Part shown: piece after piece, positions 25,981 to 34,069 of the stretch
Layout of the letters: each line of letters starts with the position of its first letter
Position numbering within the stretch: the stretch's first letter is position 1
Source: Candidatus Solibacter sp.
GTDB taxonomy: Bacteria > Acidobacteriota > Terriglobia > Bryobacterales > Bryobacteraceae
Direction of reading: 5' to 3'
Assembly (NCBI GenBank): GCA_013822245.1
Contig: PNKE01000060.1
Coordinates: forward strand, 1-64,000
DNA: 64,000 bases
Translations under genes and position numbers: made by a program
Notes under the pieces: generated by a model
The model's input: only the letters and a program-made list of their open reading frames with translations
The model's database searches: none
Told to the model about the DNA's origin: nothing

Positions 25981-26904
25981 TCACACAAACCCCAACCCGA
26001 TCTCCCCGCCCACCTTCCTGATATACGCCGCCCCTTCGGCATACTCCTCCGCCGTTTTCAAATGCTCCAGCATCAGCGGCGCATCCTGCTTCAGCCCCGC
26101 CACTCCGCGCAGTTGCGGCCGGTAATCCATCTTCCCCCTGCCCGGAATCACCTCCACGAAATGCACGTTCATCGCCGGGATCCAGTCCAGGTCCTTCGCA
26201 TGGCACGACACCACCCACTGCCCCAGCACCCGGAAACACTCATCGGCGAACGCCGCATTCCCATAGAACCGGTCCGGCGAATTCACCCCGTTGCACACGT
26301 CGATATGCACCCCAAACCCCGCCCTGTCCACCGCTCTCAGCAGCTTCAAATACGACCCCGGCGAATCCGGTATCGCCCACCCCATCATTTCGTACGCGAA
26401 CTTCGCCCGCTTCGGCTTCACCGCGTCGATGATCTTCTGCGCGTTCTCCACCGCGGCATCGAAAAACTCCGCCGAAAAATTCTTCGGATGCGGCCCGTAC
26501 CAGACCTTCTCGTGGAACGACCCGCAGATATCCACGCAGCACCGCGCACCCACCTCATCGGCCAGCGCCAGCCCCTGCGTCACCCGGTCCAGATTCTCTT
26601 TCCGCTTCGCCGCGTCGGCCTCCATCAGGTTCACCCACACCCCCACCTCGGCGATCACCACATTCTCCGCCTTATACCCCCGCTCGATCGCCCGCAGCCG
26701 CTCCTTGTCCTTCAAATCGGCCTTCGGGCAGTACGCCGCCGCATACCCCAACCGCCGGTGTTCCCGCGCCTGTTCCCTCGGATCGTCCGATTTCAGGTAA
26801 ATCGGACCGCCAAGCCGGATCTTCTTCATCGCCGGTGCAGCCGTTGCCATCCCGGCCGCCGCCGCGGTCACTGCCGCGTTTGAAAAGAGTTCTCTCCGTC
26901 TCAT
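25981..26904 (-). CDS. Exported sugar phosphate isomerase/epimerase-like TIM barrel protein
   Basis: A 307-residue protein with a twin-arginine type leader (RRRELFSNAAVTAAAAG). The rest is a xylose-isomerase-like TIM barrel (AP endonuclease family 2 fold): YAAAYCPKADLKDKERLR, VVIAEVGVWVNLMEAD, FAYEMMGWAIPDSPGSY, VHIDVCNGVNSPDRFY and VSCHAKDLDWIP supply the metal-ligand acids and histidines. Such exported isomerase-like proteins are numerous in Bryobacterales and Planctomycetes and their substrates are mostly unknown. The ATG at 26904 begins the leader. It precedes the glycan cluster by about 200 bases, probably as a separate unit. Confidence 0.78.
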   Translation of the reverse strand: MRRRELFSNAAVTAAAAGMATAAPAMKKIRLGGPIYLKSDDPREQAREHRRLGYAAAYCPKADLKDKERLRAIERGYKAENVVIAEVGVWVNLMEADAAKRKENLDRVTQGLALADEVGARCCVDICGSFHEKVWYGPHPKNFSAEFFDAAVENAQKIIDAVKPKRAKFAYEMMGWAIPDSPGSYLKLLRAVDRAGFGVHIDVCNGVNSPDRFYGNAAFADECFRVLGQWVVSCHAKDLDWIPAMNVHFVEVIPGRGKMDYRPQLRGVAGLKQDAPLMLEHLKTAEEYAEGAAYIRKVGGEIGLGFV

Positions 26905-27100
26905 GGCCCGAATTGTATCGCCATCGCGCGCCAACCGGGTAACCAGGCCAAGCGGCCGCTCTCCGCCCGGCGGCCCTCCCATCGCCGTGGGACAGGCCGC
27001 CTCGCCTGTCATCGGCCCCCACCATCTCCAACCCCCCCGTGGCCCTCACAGGTGACTGCGAGGCACAAACCGGCGGATGCCAGCCCTTTGGCTCACCCCC

Positions 27101-27140
27101 GCTCTACGCTGAATTCTCCGTGAAATCCTCCGCATCCCCG
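27101..27140. repeat. Intergenic 40-nt repeat, copy 1
   Basis: First and most diverged copy: GCTCTACGCTGAATTCTCCG followed by a second half ending in CCTCCGCATCCCCG. It shares the GAATTC core and the CCTCCGC block with the other copies. Confidence 0.7.
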
Positions 27141-27200
27141 TCCGGCCATCCCAACTCGAAAACGCCCGCCCCGGCTGCCCGCGCCCTGCTCCCGCTGCCC

Positions 27201-27240
27201 GCTTTACGTGGAATTCCACGTAGAATCCTCCGCTGCCCGC
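27201..27240. repeat. Intergenic 40-nt repeat, copy 2, with perfect 16-nt palindrome
   Basis: Second copy, 100 bases after the first. It contains the perfect palindrome ACGTGGAATTCCACGT (27206-27221), followed by the shared AGAATCCTCCGC segment. Confidence 0.75.
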
Positions 27241-27311
27241 CCCACCCCGCCCGGCCGCCTGCCCACCCCCGCCGCCCACCACCTTCCCCCATCGCCCGCC
27301 CGGCGCCACCC

Positions 27312-27351
27312 GCTTTCCGTGGAATTCTACGTGGAATCCTCCGCATCCCCG
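27312..27351. repeat. Intergenic 40-nt repeat, copy 3
   Basis: Third copy, 111 bases after the second. It holds CCGTGGAATTCTACG (a near palindrome) and a direct second half-site GTGGAATCC, and ends in CCTCCGCATCCCCG as in copy 1. Confidence 0.75.
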
Positions 27352-27549
27352 CCCAGCCGCCCCAACCGCGTCTCTGCCCCGCAACGCTCCCGCCGCCCCG
27401 CGCATAACTCCACGCGCTCTGCAAGTGATTGAAACAAAATACGTTACGACTCAGGCCCCCGCCTCGGCCCCCTCCCGCCTGAGTTCGTTTGGTCAAGCCC
27501 GCCGGACCCCTCCCCCGCCCCCGCCCGATCTCTTTTCGCCAACCTCCCC

Positions 27550-28377
27550 CTACTGCCCGTCGTACCCCTTCAACCGCCTCATCCAGATGTTCTTGAACCG
27601 CACCGGCCGTCCGTGATCCTGCAACGAAAACGGCTCTTCGTCCCCATGCGGCGCATACGTCGCCACCCGCCGGTGGATCGCCCGCCCCATGATCTCCTTC
27701 CGGTGGTGCACCAGCACGCCGTTGTGGATCACCGTCACAAATGCCGGCTTCACCAGCCGCTCGCCCTCGAACTTCGGCGCCTCGAAGAAAATGTCGTAAA
27801 CGTTCCACTGTCCCTTCGGCCTCGACGCATTCACCAGCGGCGGCCACTGCCCGTAGATCGACGCCGCCTGGCCGTCGGCATACGTCAGGCCCTCGTACGA
27901 CTCCAGCACCTGGATCTCATACCGCCCCATCAACTCGATCCCGCTGTTGCCCGCCCCCTGACCCTCGCCTTCGGTGCCTTCCGGGATCATCCACTCGACA
28001 TGCAACTGCACGTCGCCGAACTTCTCCTTCGTCACCAGCCGCCCGTTCCGCGGCACGATCTCGATATAGCCGTTCTCCACCTTCCACTTCGGCTCCGTCG
28101 TCTGCCCGTTCCGCATCCGCGTCACCCACTTCGTCAGGTCCTTGCCGTCAAACAGCACGATCGCATCCGACGGCGGCGGCGTGCTCACGAGAGCCCCCGG
28201 AGTCACCTTCGCCGGCCGCGGACGCGCCGCGTCATGCACCTTCCACGGCTGCCCCGGATTCACCGGCGTGTCCGTATACCCGTCCCTGTCATTGCCCTGC
28301 ACCTCCGGCTTCGGACCTGGTGCGGGCTGCTGCGCGAACACCGCGCCGGCGATGAGAATAGTCGCTATCAGTTTCAT
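27550..28377 (-). CDS. Secreted DUF1080 (3-keto-disaccharide hydrolase-like) protein
   Basis: A 275-residue protein with a Sec signal (MKLIATILIAGAVFAQQ). The mature protein is a DUF1080 concanavalin-like sandwich: AIVLFDGKDLTKWV, WKVENGYIEIVP, KFGDVQLHVEWMIPEG, GNSGIELMGRYEIQVLESY and GQWNVYDIFFEAP are family blocks. Some family members hydrolyse 3-keto-glucosides; others are uncharacterised. The frame stays open upstream of 28377, but that part lies antisense to nothing functional and precedes the signal peptide, so the ATG at 28377 is chosen. It is divergent from the Rieske gene. Confidence 0.85.
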   Translation of the reverse strand: MKLIATILIAGAVFAQQPAPGPKPEVQGNDRDGYTDTPVNPGQPWKVHDAARPRPAKVTPGALVSTPPPSDAIVLFDGKDLTKWVTRMRNGQTTEPKWKVENGYIEIVPRNGRLVTKEKFGDVQLHVEWMIPEGTEGEGQGAGNSGIELMGRYEIQVLESYEGLTYADGQAASIYGQWPPLVNASRPKGQWNVYDIFFEAPKFEGERLVKPAFVTVIHNGVLVHHRKEIMGRAIHRRVATYAPHGDEEPFSLQDHGRPVRFKNIWMRRLKGYDGQ

Positions 28378-28444
28378 TGGCGGATCCGTCTCGTACCCGC
28401 CATGATACACGCCTCGCCCGCCGTGCGACCATCGAATGAGATCC

Positions 28445-28753
28445 ATGCCCCGCATGCTCATCGGTCCGCTCAGCCTGCTTCCGCCCGCATCCCTCGCCCA
28501 CGCCGAACCCGGCGGCGCGCCCGTCACCCTCTGCAACCACAACGGCCTCATCACCGCCTTCCACGGTCTCTGCCCCCACCGCGGCGGCCCCCTCGGCCAC
28601 GGCAACATCGACGAGGGCCACATCCTCTGTCCCTGGCACGCCTGGGCCTTCAACTGCGAAACCGGCCATCTCGACGGCAACCCCGAAATCCGCCTCCAGC
28701 CATATCCCGTCACCGTCGAGGACGGCCAGATCTTCGTCGATCTTCCGGACTGA
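28445..28753 (+). CDS. Rieske [2Fe-2S] ferredoxin-like protein
   Basis: A 102-residue single-domain Rieske protein. The two cluster motifs are CPHRGGPLG and CPWHAWAFNC, the C-x-H and C-x-x-H ligand pairs with the spacing of dioxygenase-type ferredoxins. It ends with PVTVEDGQIFVDLPD, the usual last strands. An upstream ATG at 28436 in the same frame is possible; 28445 has a weak GAGA in front. It probably carries electrons to a redox enzyme. mutM begins four bases after its stop, so the two are likely co-transcribed. Confidence 0.85.
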   Translation: MPRMLIGPLSLLPPASLAHAEPGGAPVTLCNHNGLITAFHGLCPHRGGPLGHGNIDEGHILCPWHAWAFNCETGHLDGNPEIRLQPYPVTVEDGQIFVDLPD

Positions 28754-28757
28754 CCCC

Positions 28758-29534
28758 GTGCCCGAACTCCCCGAAGTCGAAACCATCCGCCGCACCCTCG
28801 CCCCACTCGTCACGGGCCTCAATATCCTGTCGATCGACATCCTCTCGCCCCGCGCCGCCACGCCATCGATTCCCTCTCTCGCCGCCGGCCAGACCATCGT
28901 CTCGCTCGCCCGCCACGGTAAATACCTCTTCCTCGACCTCACCCGCCTCCGCCTCGCCGTCCACCTCCGCATGACCGGCAAACTTCTGGCCGGAGCGCCT
29001 TCGTCCCACCCCCGCGCCATCATCCATACCTCCGGTCCCGATATCGTCTTCGACGACATCCGCCAGTTCGGCTCCATCACCTGCCTTGGCTTGGATGAAC
29101 TCCCCCCCAACCTCGGCCCCGACCTCCTCTCCATCTCTCCCGCTGACTTCGTCACCGCCCTCGCCCGCCGCTCCGGCGCCATCAAGCCCGCTCTGCTCAA
29201 CCAGGCCATCCTCGCCGGACTCGGCAACATCTACGCCGGCGAAGCCCTGTTCCGCGCCCGCATCCACCCCCGCGCCCGCCTCAGCAGCCTCTCCCGCACG
29301 CGCCTGCTCGCCCTCCACGCCCGCACCATCGAACTGCTCAACGAAGCCATCGACTGCGGCGGCTCGTCGATCTCCGACTACGTCGATGCAACCGGCGCCC
29401 GCGGCTCGTTCCAACTCCGCCACCAGGTCTACGCCCGCGCCGGACACCCTTGCCCCGTCTGCTCCGCCCCCATCCGCCGCATCGTCGCCGCCCAGCGCGG
29501 AACCCATTTTTGCCCGCGCTGCCAGCGCTTGTAG
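28758..29534 (+). CDS. mutM: Formamidopyrimidine-DNA glycosylase
   Basis: A 258-residue Fpg/MutM base-excision enzyme that removes oxidised purines. After processing, the N-terminal Pro-Glu (PELPEVETIRRTL) supplies the catalytic proline and glutamate. Also visible are the lysine of MTGKLL, the helix-two-turn-helix region (LLNQAILAGLGNIYAGEAL) and a C-terminal zinc finger C-x2-C...C-x2-C (HPCPVCSAPIRR, THFCPRCQRL). The start codon is GTG, required because the Pro-Glu must follow it directly. Length is slightly below the usual 270. Confidence 0.94.
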   Translation: MPELPEVETIRRTLAPLVTGLNILSIDILSPRAATPSIPSLAAGQTIVSLARHGKYLFLDLTRLRLAVHLRMTGKLLAGAPSSHPRAIIHTSGPDIVFDDIRQFGSITCLGLDELPPNLGPDLLSISPADFVTALARRSGAIKPALLNQAILAGLGNIYAGEALFRARIHPRARLSSLSRTRLLALHARTIELLNEAIDCGGSSISDYVDATGARGSFQLRHQVYARAGHPCPVCSAPIRRIVAAQRGTHFCPRCQRL

Positions 29535-29560
29535 TCCTCCGCTTGGGCCGCAACGCTACA

Positions 29561-30652
29561 ATGGTCTCAAACGGAACGCTGATGCGGGCTTTCAACCGCT
29601 GGAAACTCCTCCTGGCCTATCTGCGCCGCCGCGATGCGGTGGACGCCTTGCCTGTTGAGTACATCGTCGAAACCACCGCCAAGTGCAACATCTACTGCCC
29701 GATGTGCCCGCGCGAAACCCACAAGCAGCCCAAGGAGGACATGACCGACGATGTCTTCCGCACCCTGGTCGCCGAAGCCGGCCGGACCGCCGAGCACATG
29801 ATGCTGATCGGGCTGGGCGAACCCCTGCTCGACCCGCAAATCTACGACCGCATCGAACTCTGCCACCAGCATTCCATCTCCTCGCTCATCTCCACCAACG
29901 GCACGCTGCTCGACGAAAAGGCCTCTGAGCGGATGCTCTCGACCCATCTCGAACACATTACCCTCAGCTTCGACGGCGCCAAAAAAGAGACCTTCGAGTT
30001 CTACCGCAAGGGCGCCAGCTTCGAACGCGTGCGCGACAACTTCGTCCGCTTCTGCCGCATGAAGCACGAGCGCGGCCGGCGGCCCCAGATCGTCGTCCAA
30101 CTGGTCCGCATGGACGGCAACGCCGCCGAGGTGGACGACTTCATCCGCTTCTGGCGCTCGGTGCCCGGCGTCGACCTCATCCGCATCAAGGAGGACGAAA
30201 CCAACCTCATGCGCCCGGACTCGGGCCACGCCGCCGCGGACTGGAAACACCCCTGCCACTACCTCTGGCGCGGCGCCATGTATGTGAAGCACAACGGCGG
30301 CGTCTACCCCTGCTGCCAGAGCTACATGCTCGACGGCTCACCGGTCGGCCGCATCGGCGAAACGCCGCTCACTGAAATCTTCAACGGACCGGCCATGCGG
30401 GAAATGCGCCGGCTTCACGCTCAGGGCAGGGCGGGGGAGATCGGCATCTGTTCGCGCTGCTGCACGACGATCCCGCATCCGTTATTGGTTGCCGGCAGCC
30501 TGGTCTTCCATGGCCGCACGGTGCGCCGCCTGCTGCCCTGGGTCGAACGCCTCGTCTACCTCGCCAGACTCCCCGCCCGCTGGCTCACCCCGCCCAAGCC
30601 GCCCGCGCCCCCCGCCGGCGGCGGTCTGGTTCAGATCGGGCGTGGCGAATGA
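29561..30652 (+). CDS. Radical SAM protein with SPASM-type C-terminus
   Basis: A 363-residue radical SAM enzyme. The [4Fe-4S]-SAM motif is C-N-I-Y-C-P-M-C in TTAKCNIYCPMCPRETH, followed by a GLGEPLLDPQIYDRI block and TNGTLLDEKASE. The C-terminal part has the SPASM/Twitch-like cysteines GGVYPCCQSYML and GICSRCCTTIPHP. This group contains many enzymes acting on peptides, sugars or tRNA; no substrate is evident. A second ATG at 29582 is possible and has a slightly better upstream GGAA. It is 26 bases after mutM, perhaps in the same transcript. Confidence 0.86.
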   Translation: MVSNGTLMRAFNRWKLLLAYLRRRDAVDALPVEYIVETTAKCNIYCPMCPRETHKQPKEDMTDDVFRTLVAEAGRTAEHMMLIGLGEPLLDPQIYDRIELCHQHSISSLISTNGTLLDEKASERMLSTHLEHITLSFDGAKKETFEFYRKGASFERVRDNFVRFCRMKHERGRRPQIVVQLVRMDGNAAEVDDFIRFWRSVPGVDLIRIKEDETNLMRPDSGHAAADWKHPCHYLWRGAMYVKHNGGVYPCCQSYMLDGSPVGRIGETPLTEIFNGPAMREMRRLHAQGRAGEIGICSRCCTTIPHPLLVAGSLVFHGRTVRRLLPWVERLVYLARLPARWLTPPKPPAPPAGGGLVQIGRGE

Positions 30653-30965
30653 ATGCGGACTTCAGGCAGGCCGTCGAGGTGGATATCCGCACCGTCCGCG
30701 GCGTGAATGAACGGCTCCACTCGCCGCGGGTGCCGGACATCGGATAGCGGTGGATCGGGTTGGCGCTGGCTTACCTGCCGGTGACGTTGCCCGCCGCCAT
30801 GCCGTTCTCGACGGCAATCCGCCCGCTCGTGTCCGGTCCGATGACATTGGTGCGGGTGGGCCGGGATACAAGGCGATACCGGCGGGGGGAACAAACGGGA
30901 ATAGCGCATCCGCCGATGGCCTCACCCCGATACTCCAGATCCGCGGCCTCCCCGCCGGGCGATCT
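30653..30965. other. Intergenic region with no supported gene
   Basis: These 313 bases lie between the convergent radical SAM and nuoM genes. Short frames on the minus strand (for example a stretch reading GPDTSGRIAVENGMAAGNVTG) look protein-like but are broken by stops and match nothing I recognise. It could be a decayed gene. Confidence 0.5.
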
Positions 30966-32510
30966 CTACCTCTTCGCCGCCTGTACCGGTTTCGCGGCCA
31001 GCGGATTCACCAGGCCGCGCTGTTCGTAGTAGCCGGGCCGGACCCGCTCGACGATCTGGGCCACCGAGCGGTCCATCACCTTGAACCACGGCTGCGGGTG
31101 CACCCCAATCGCAAACGCCAGCGCCACCAGCGGCGCAAACACCACGATCTCGCGCCAGTTCAGATCCAGCAGCGGCTTGTTCTTCTCGCTGATCTCGCCC
31201 AGCATGGTCCGCTGGAACAGCCACAGCAGGTAGGCCGCGCCCAGCGCGATGCCGATGCCGCAGCTCAGCGCCCACCAGAACGACATCTCGTAAACGCCGC
31301 GCACAATCGTGATCTCGCCGATAAACCCGTTCAGCGGCGGCATGCCCAGCGAACTCAGCGCCGCGACCAGAAACACCATCGTAAAAATGGGCATCACGCG
31401 GAACAGCCCGCCGTATTCCGAGATCTCGCGCGTATGCCGCCGGTCATACACCACGCCGACGATCAGGAACAACATGCCCGTCGATACGCCGTGGTTGATC
31501 TGCTGCAGGATCGATCCGGCGATGCCGGTATGGTTCAGCGCGAAGATGCCCAGCGTGCAGAAACCCATGTGGGAGACCGAGGAATAGGCCACCAGCTTCT
31601 TCCAGTCCTTCTGCATCAGGCTCACCAGCGCGCCGTAGATGATGGCGATGATCGACAGCACGGCGACGGCGTTGACAATTTGAGGGTCCTTCGCCGCGTC
31701 GGGCAGCAGCGGCAGCGAGAAGCGCAGGAAACCGTAGGTCCCCATCTTCAGCAGAATGCCGGCCAGGATCACCGAGCCGGCCGTCGGCGCTTCCGTATGC
31801 GCGTCCGGCAGCCACGTATGGAACGGGAACATCGGCACCTTCACGGCAAAACCCAGGAACAGCGCCCAGAACACCCACCACTGCATCGACTCCGGCATTT
31901 GAACCTGCAACAGCCGGGTCATGTCGAAGCTGTAGGCGCCGAACTGCTGGAAGTGCTGGAAGTACAGCATCAGAATGCCGAGCAGCATGATGATGGAGCC
32001 GACCAGCGTGTAAATGACGAACTTGATCGACGCATAGCCGCGCCGCTGGCCGCCCCAGATGGCGATGATGAAGTACATCGGCACCAGCGTGAGTTCCCAG
32101 AAGACGAAGAACAGCAGGAAGTCGCGCACGGCGAACACGCCCAACATGCCGAATTGCAGCAGCAGGAAGTGGGCGTAGTATTCCTTGATGCGGTGGGTGA
32201 TCGACGACCACGACGCCAGCACCGACAGGAATCCGATCAGCGTGGTCAGCAGCACCAGCAGCATGGCGTAGCCGTCGACGCCCAGGTGCCACGATGCGCC
32301 GATCGACGGGATCCAGGCGATGTTTTCGACAAACTGGAAGTCGGCGCCGGAGTCAAAGCCCGTCAGCAGCGGGATCGAGACCAGGAAACCCAGGGCGAAG
32401 ACAGCGTTGGCCCAGAGCTTGATGGCCTTCTCCTTCGCCGATGGGATGAAGAACAGGACGAGAAGCCCGACGAGGGGGGTGCAAAGAACGATGGATAGCA
32501 GGTGGTCCAT
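30966..32510 (-). CDS. nuoM: NADH-quinone oxidoreductase subunit M
   Basis: A 514-residue membrane subunit of complex I with about 14 helices. NuoM signatures are clear: the antiporter-like WELTLVPMYFIIAIWGG with the functional glutamate, the VKVPMFPFHTWLPDAHTEAP block with the conserved lysine, and KKLVAYSSVSHMGF. The C-terminus has the long amphipathic region and last helix. The gene stands alone; no nuoL, nuoN or other nuo gene flanks it, although nuoM is usually in the nuo operon. It may supplement a main complex I encoded elsewhere or serve a different antiporter-type complex. GGGAATCGG lies in front of the ATG. Confidence 0.93.
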   Translation of the reverse strand: MDHLLSIVLCTPLVGLLVLFFIPSAKEKAIKLWANAVFALGFLVSIPLLTGFDSGADFQFVENIAWIPSIGASWHLGVDGYAMLLVLLTTLIGFLSVLASWSSITHRIKEYYAHFLLLQFGMLGVFAVRDFLLFFVFWELTLVPMYFIIAIWGGQRRGYASIKFVIYTLVGSIIMLLGILMLYFQHFQQFGAYSFDMTRLLQVQMPESMQWWVFWALFLGFAVKVPMFPFHTWLPDAHTEAPTAGSVILAGILLKMGTYGFLRFSLPLLPDAAKDPQIVNAVAVLSIIAIIYGALVSLMQKDWKKLVAYSSVSHMGFCTLGIFALNHTGIAGSILQQINHGVSTGMLFLIVGVVYDRRHTREISEYGGLFRVMPIFTMVFLVAALSSLGMPPLNGFIGEITIVRGVYEMSFWWALSCGIGIALGAAYLLWLFQRTMLGEISEKNKPLLDLNWREIVVFAPLVALAFAIGVHPQPWFKVMDRSVAQIVERVRPGYYEQRGLVNPLAAKPVQAAKR

Positions 32511-32604
32511 AGCCGATTCCCGGTCAAAGGCTCATTCTATCCCACTTGGGACAGAAATGGAGAATTTGGTCCGGAAAGCCGTGCCCGGACTGGGGCGTCT
32601 CCTG

Positions 32605-33951
32605 TCACTGAGCCTCTTCATTCTCGCCGGGATCGGCCTCCACCACACGCAATCGTCCGCCTTCGGTCTGGTCCACGAAGAAACGGCGCACACACTGGCC
32701 GTCATACAATGCCGCGCCGAAACTGGTGGCCATGAGCAGCCCGCCATCGACGCGCGCGATGCCGCCCACCGGTTCACTCAACCCGATACGGCCGAGCGCC
32801 TCGCCCGAGTAACTCACTTGTAAGACGCCATTTCCCGAATTCGCCCACTCACCGCGATTGGCCAGTCCGAGCCAGATGCCATGGGTCTCGGCCAGCATGG
32901 CGCTGACCGAGGAGTCGCGGATCTCAGCTGGCGAATGGATGACAAAACGGCGCGAACCGGTATCGAAGAAGCCGAAGCCGCCTACGCCATTCATGCCCTC
33001 GCCGTCATAAAACGTCTTGCCGAACCAAAGCGTTCCATCCACGACCTGCCAAGGACCGATCTCCTCCGCGATGGTCGTCTGGCCTCGGACATAGCCGCCC
33101 TGAACTCGGATTGGCCGGGCAGCGCTGAACTCGTCGTAGGTGCTTTGCGGAAGGGTGAACCATTTCCCGGACTTGCCACTTTGTTCACGGATCACCAGTA
33201 ATCCGGGGAGCCCGAGGCCGTCGTTCACCCCGCGAAGCCGCAACGAAAACCGCTGGTCCGGTCCGAAACGGACGGGCTGAAAGACTGGCCTCGTAGCCGC
33301 ACCAATGAAACTCGATCTGGTCTTGGCGGCTGGGATCCGCCTAATCCAGGATGCGGCTTCTCTCCTGCTCAGGACGCGGAACGGTGGGTCGGCTCCGGCG
33401 AGGTATTCGATCGCAATCTGCTGTTCCAGGTTCCAGCCGACGAGAACCGTCCGTCCTCCATCTGTCAGGACATCTCCCATGGGTACAGCATCGTAGGTCG
33501 ACTGGCCCAGCAGCGCCTTGGCGCGGATGTCGTAGCGGAACTTGTGGATTGTGTCCGGATTGCCTTTCTCCGGCGCACAGGCGATGACTGCCTCGGTTGA
33601 CGTTACGCGTTCCACGCGGGCCGTCCATCCGTCAAAACTCGGCGCGTCCGCGATCACAATCTTGTAGACCAGCCCAGGCCTGGACCGCTGTTGGAGGAAG
33701 ATGCCCAGTTTGATCTCGCGCTCCCACGGTCCTCTGCTTCCCGTGCCCATAAACCGCGAGGGGCCACCCAGGGCGAAAATCGCGTCGAGATCACCGTCAA
33801 CCGGCGAACGGTGGAAAACACGGGCGTGTTTGACACCCGCCGCATGGACGCGCATCTGGTGGATGACCGCCAGATCAGCCTGAGACTCGGCCCAGGCGCA
33901 TGCGGCCAGCAACCAAACGAACCGCCGGACCCAAGATTGCCCATGGCTCAT
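32605..33951 (-). CDS. Secreted protein of unknown function, beta-propeller-like
   Basis: A 448-residue protein with a Sec signal (RRFVWLLAACAWAESQA). I do not recognise the family. The sequence is rich in short beta strands and turns (GIWLGLANRGEWANSGNGVL, PVGGIARVDGGLLMATSFGA), suggesting a propeller or similar repeat of about six units. Codon use appears ordinary for the window. It lies between nuoM and the NtrX-like regulator on the same strand but with 94- and 118-base gaps, so operon membership is unclear. Confidence 0.72.
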   Translation of the reverse strand: MSHGQSWVRRFVWLLAACAWAESQADLAVIHQMRVHAAGVKHARVFHRSPVDGDLDAIFALGGPSRFMGTGSRGPWEREIKLGIFLQQRSRPGLVYKIVIADAPSFDGWTARVERVTSTEAVIACAPEKGNPDTIHKFRYDIRAKALLGQSTYDAVPMGDVLTDGGRTVLVGWNLEQQIAIEYLAGADPPFRVLSRREAASWIRRIPAAKTRSSFIGAATRPVFQPVRFGPDQRFSLRLRGVNDGLGLPGLLVIREQSGKSGKWFTLPQSTYDEFSAARPIRVQGGYVRGQTTIAEEIGPWQVVDGTLWFGKTFYDGEGMNGVGGFGFFDTGSRRFVIHSPAEIRDSSVSAMLAETHGIWLGLANRGEWANSGNGVLQVSYSGEALGRIGLSEPVGGIARVDGGLLMATSFGAALYDGQCVRRFFVDQTEGGRLRVVEADPGENEEAQ

Positions 33952-34069
33952 GGCCCCATGATAGGACGGATCGGGAACGGTGGAGAAGCGCCGTCCGCCG
34001 AGGTGGAGTACTCCGCCTTCGCTGGCGCCGGCCGCGGACCAGGGTTCCGTCTTACCGAGCAGCTTTCGC

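Larger units (their letters stand above)
26905..27549. other. Gene-free, strongly C-rich intergenic region with repeats
   Basis: No coding frame is supported in these 645 bases. The plus strand is mostly C with short pyrimidine runs, so any minus-strand transcript would be very G-rich. It holds three copies of a 40-nt repeat (listed separately). Open frames here are low-complexity and contain no recognisable domain. Confidence 0.7.

Noticed and set aside
27046-27405. Minus-strand 119-codon frame containing repeated G-F-x-V-E-F-H peptides
   Set aside because: The peptide repetition follows from the 40-nt DNA repeats; the rest is low-complexity and has no start signal.
30750-32498. 582-codon plus-strand frame over nuoM
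   Set aside because: Antisense shadow of nuoM, rich in His, Gln and Arg, typical of reversed membrane-protein codons.
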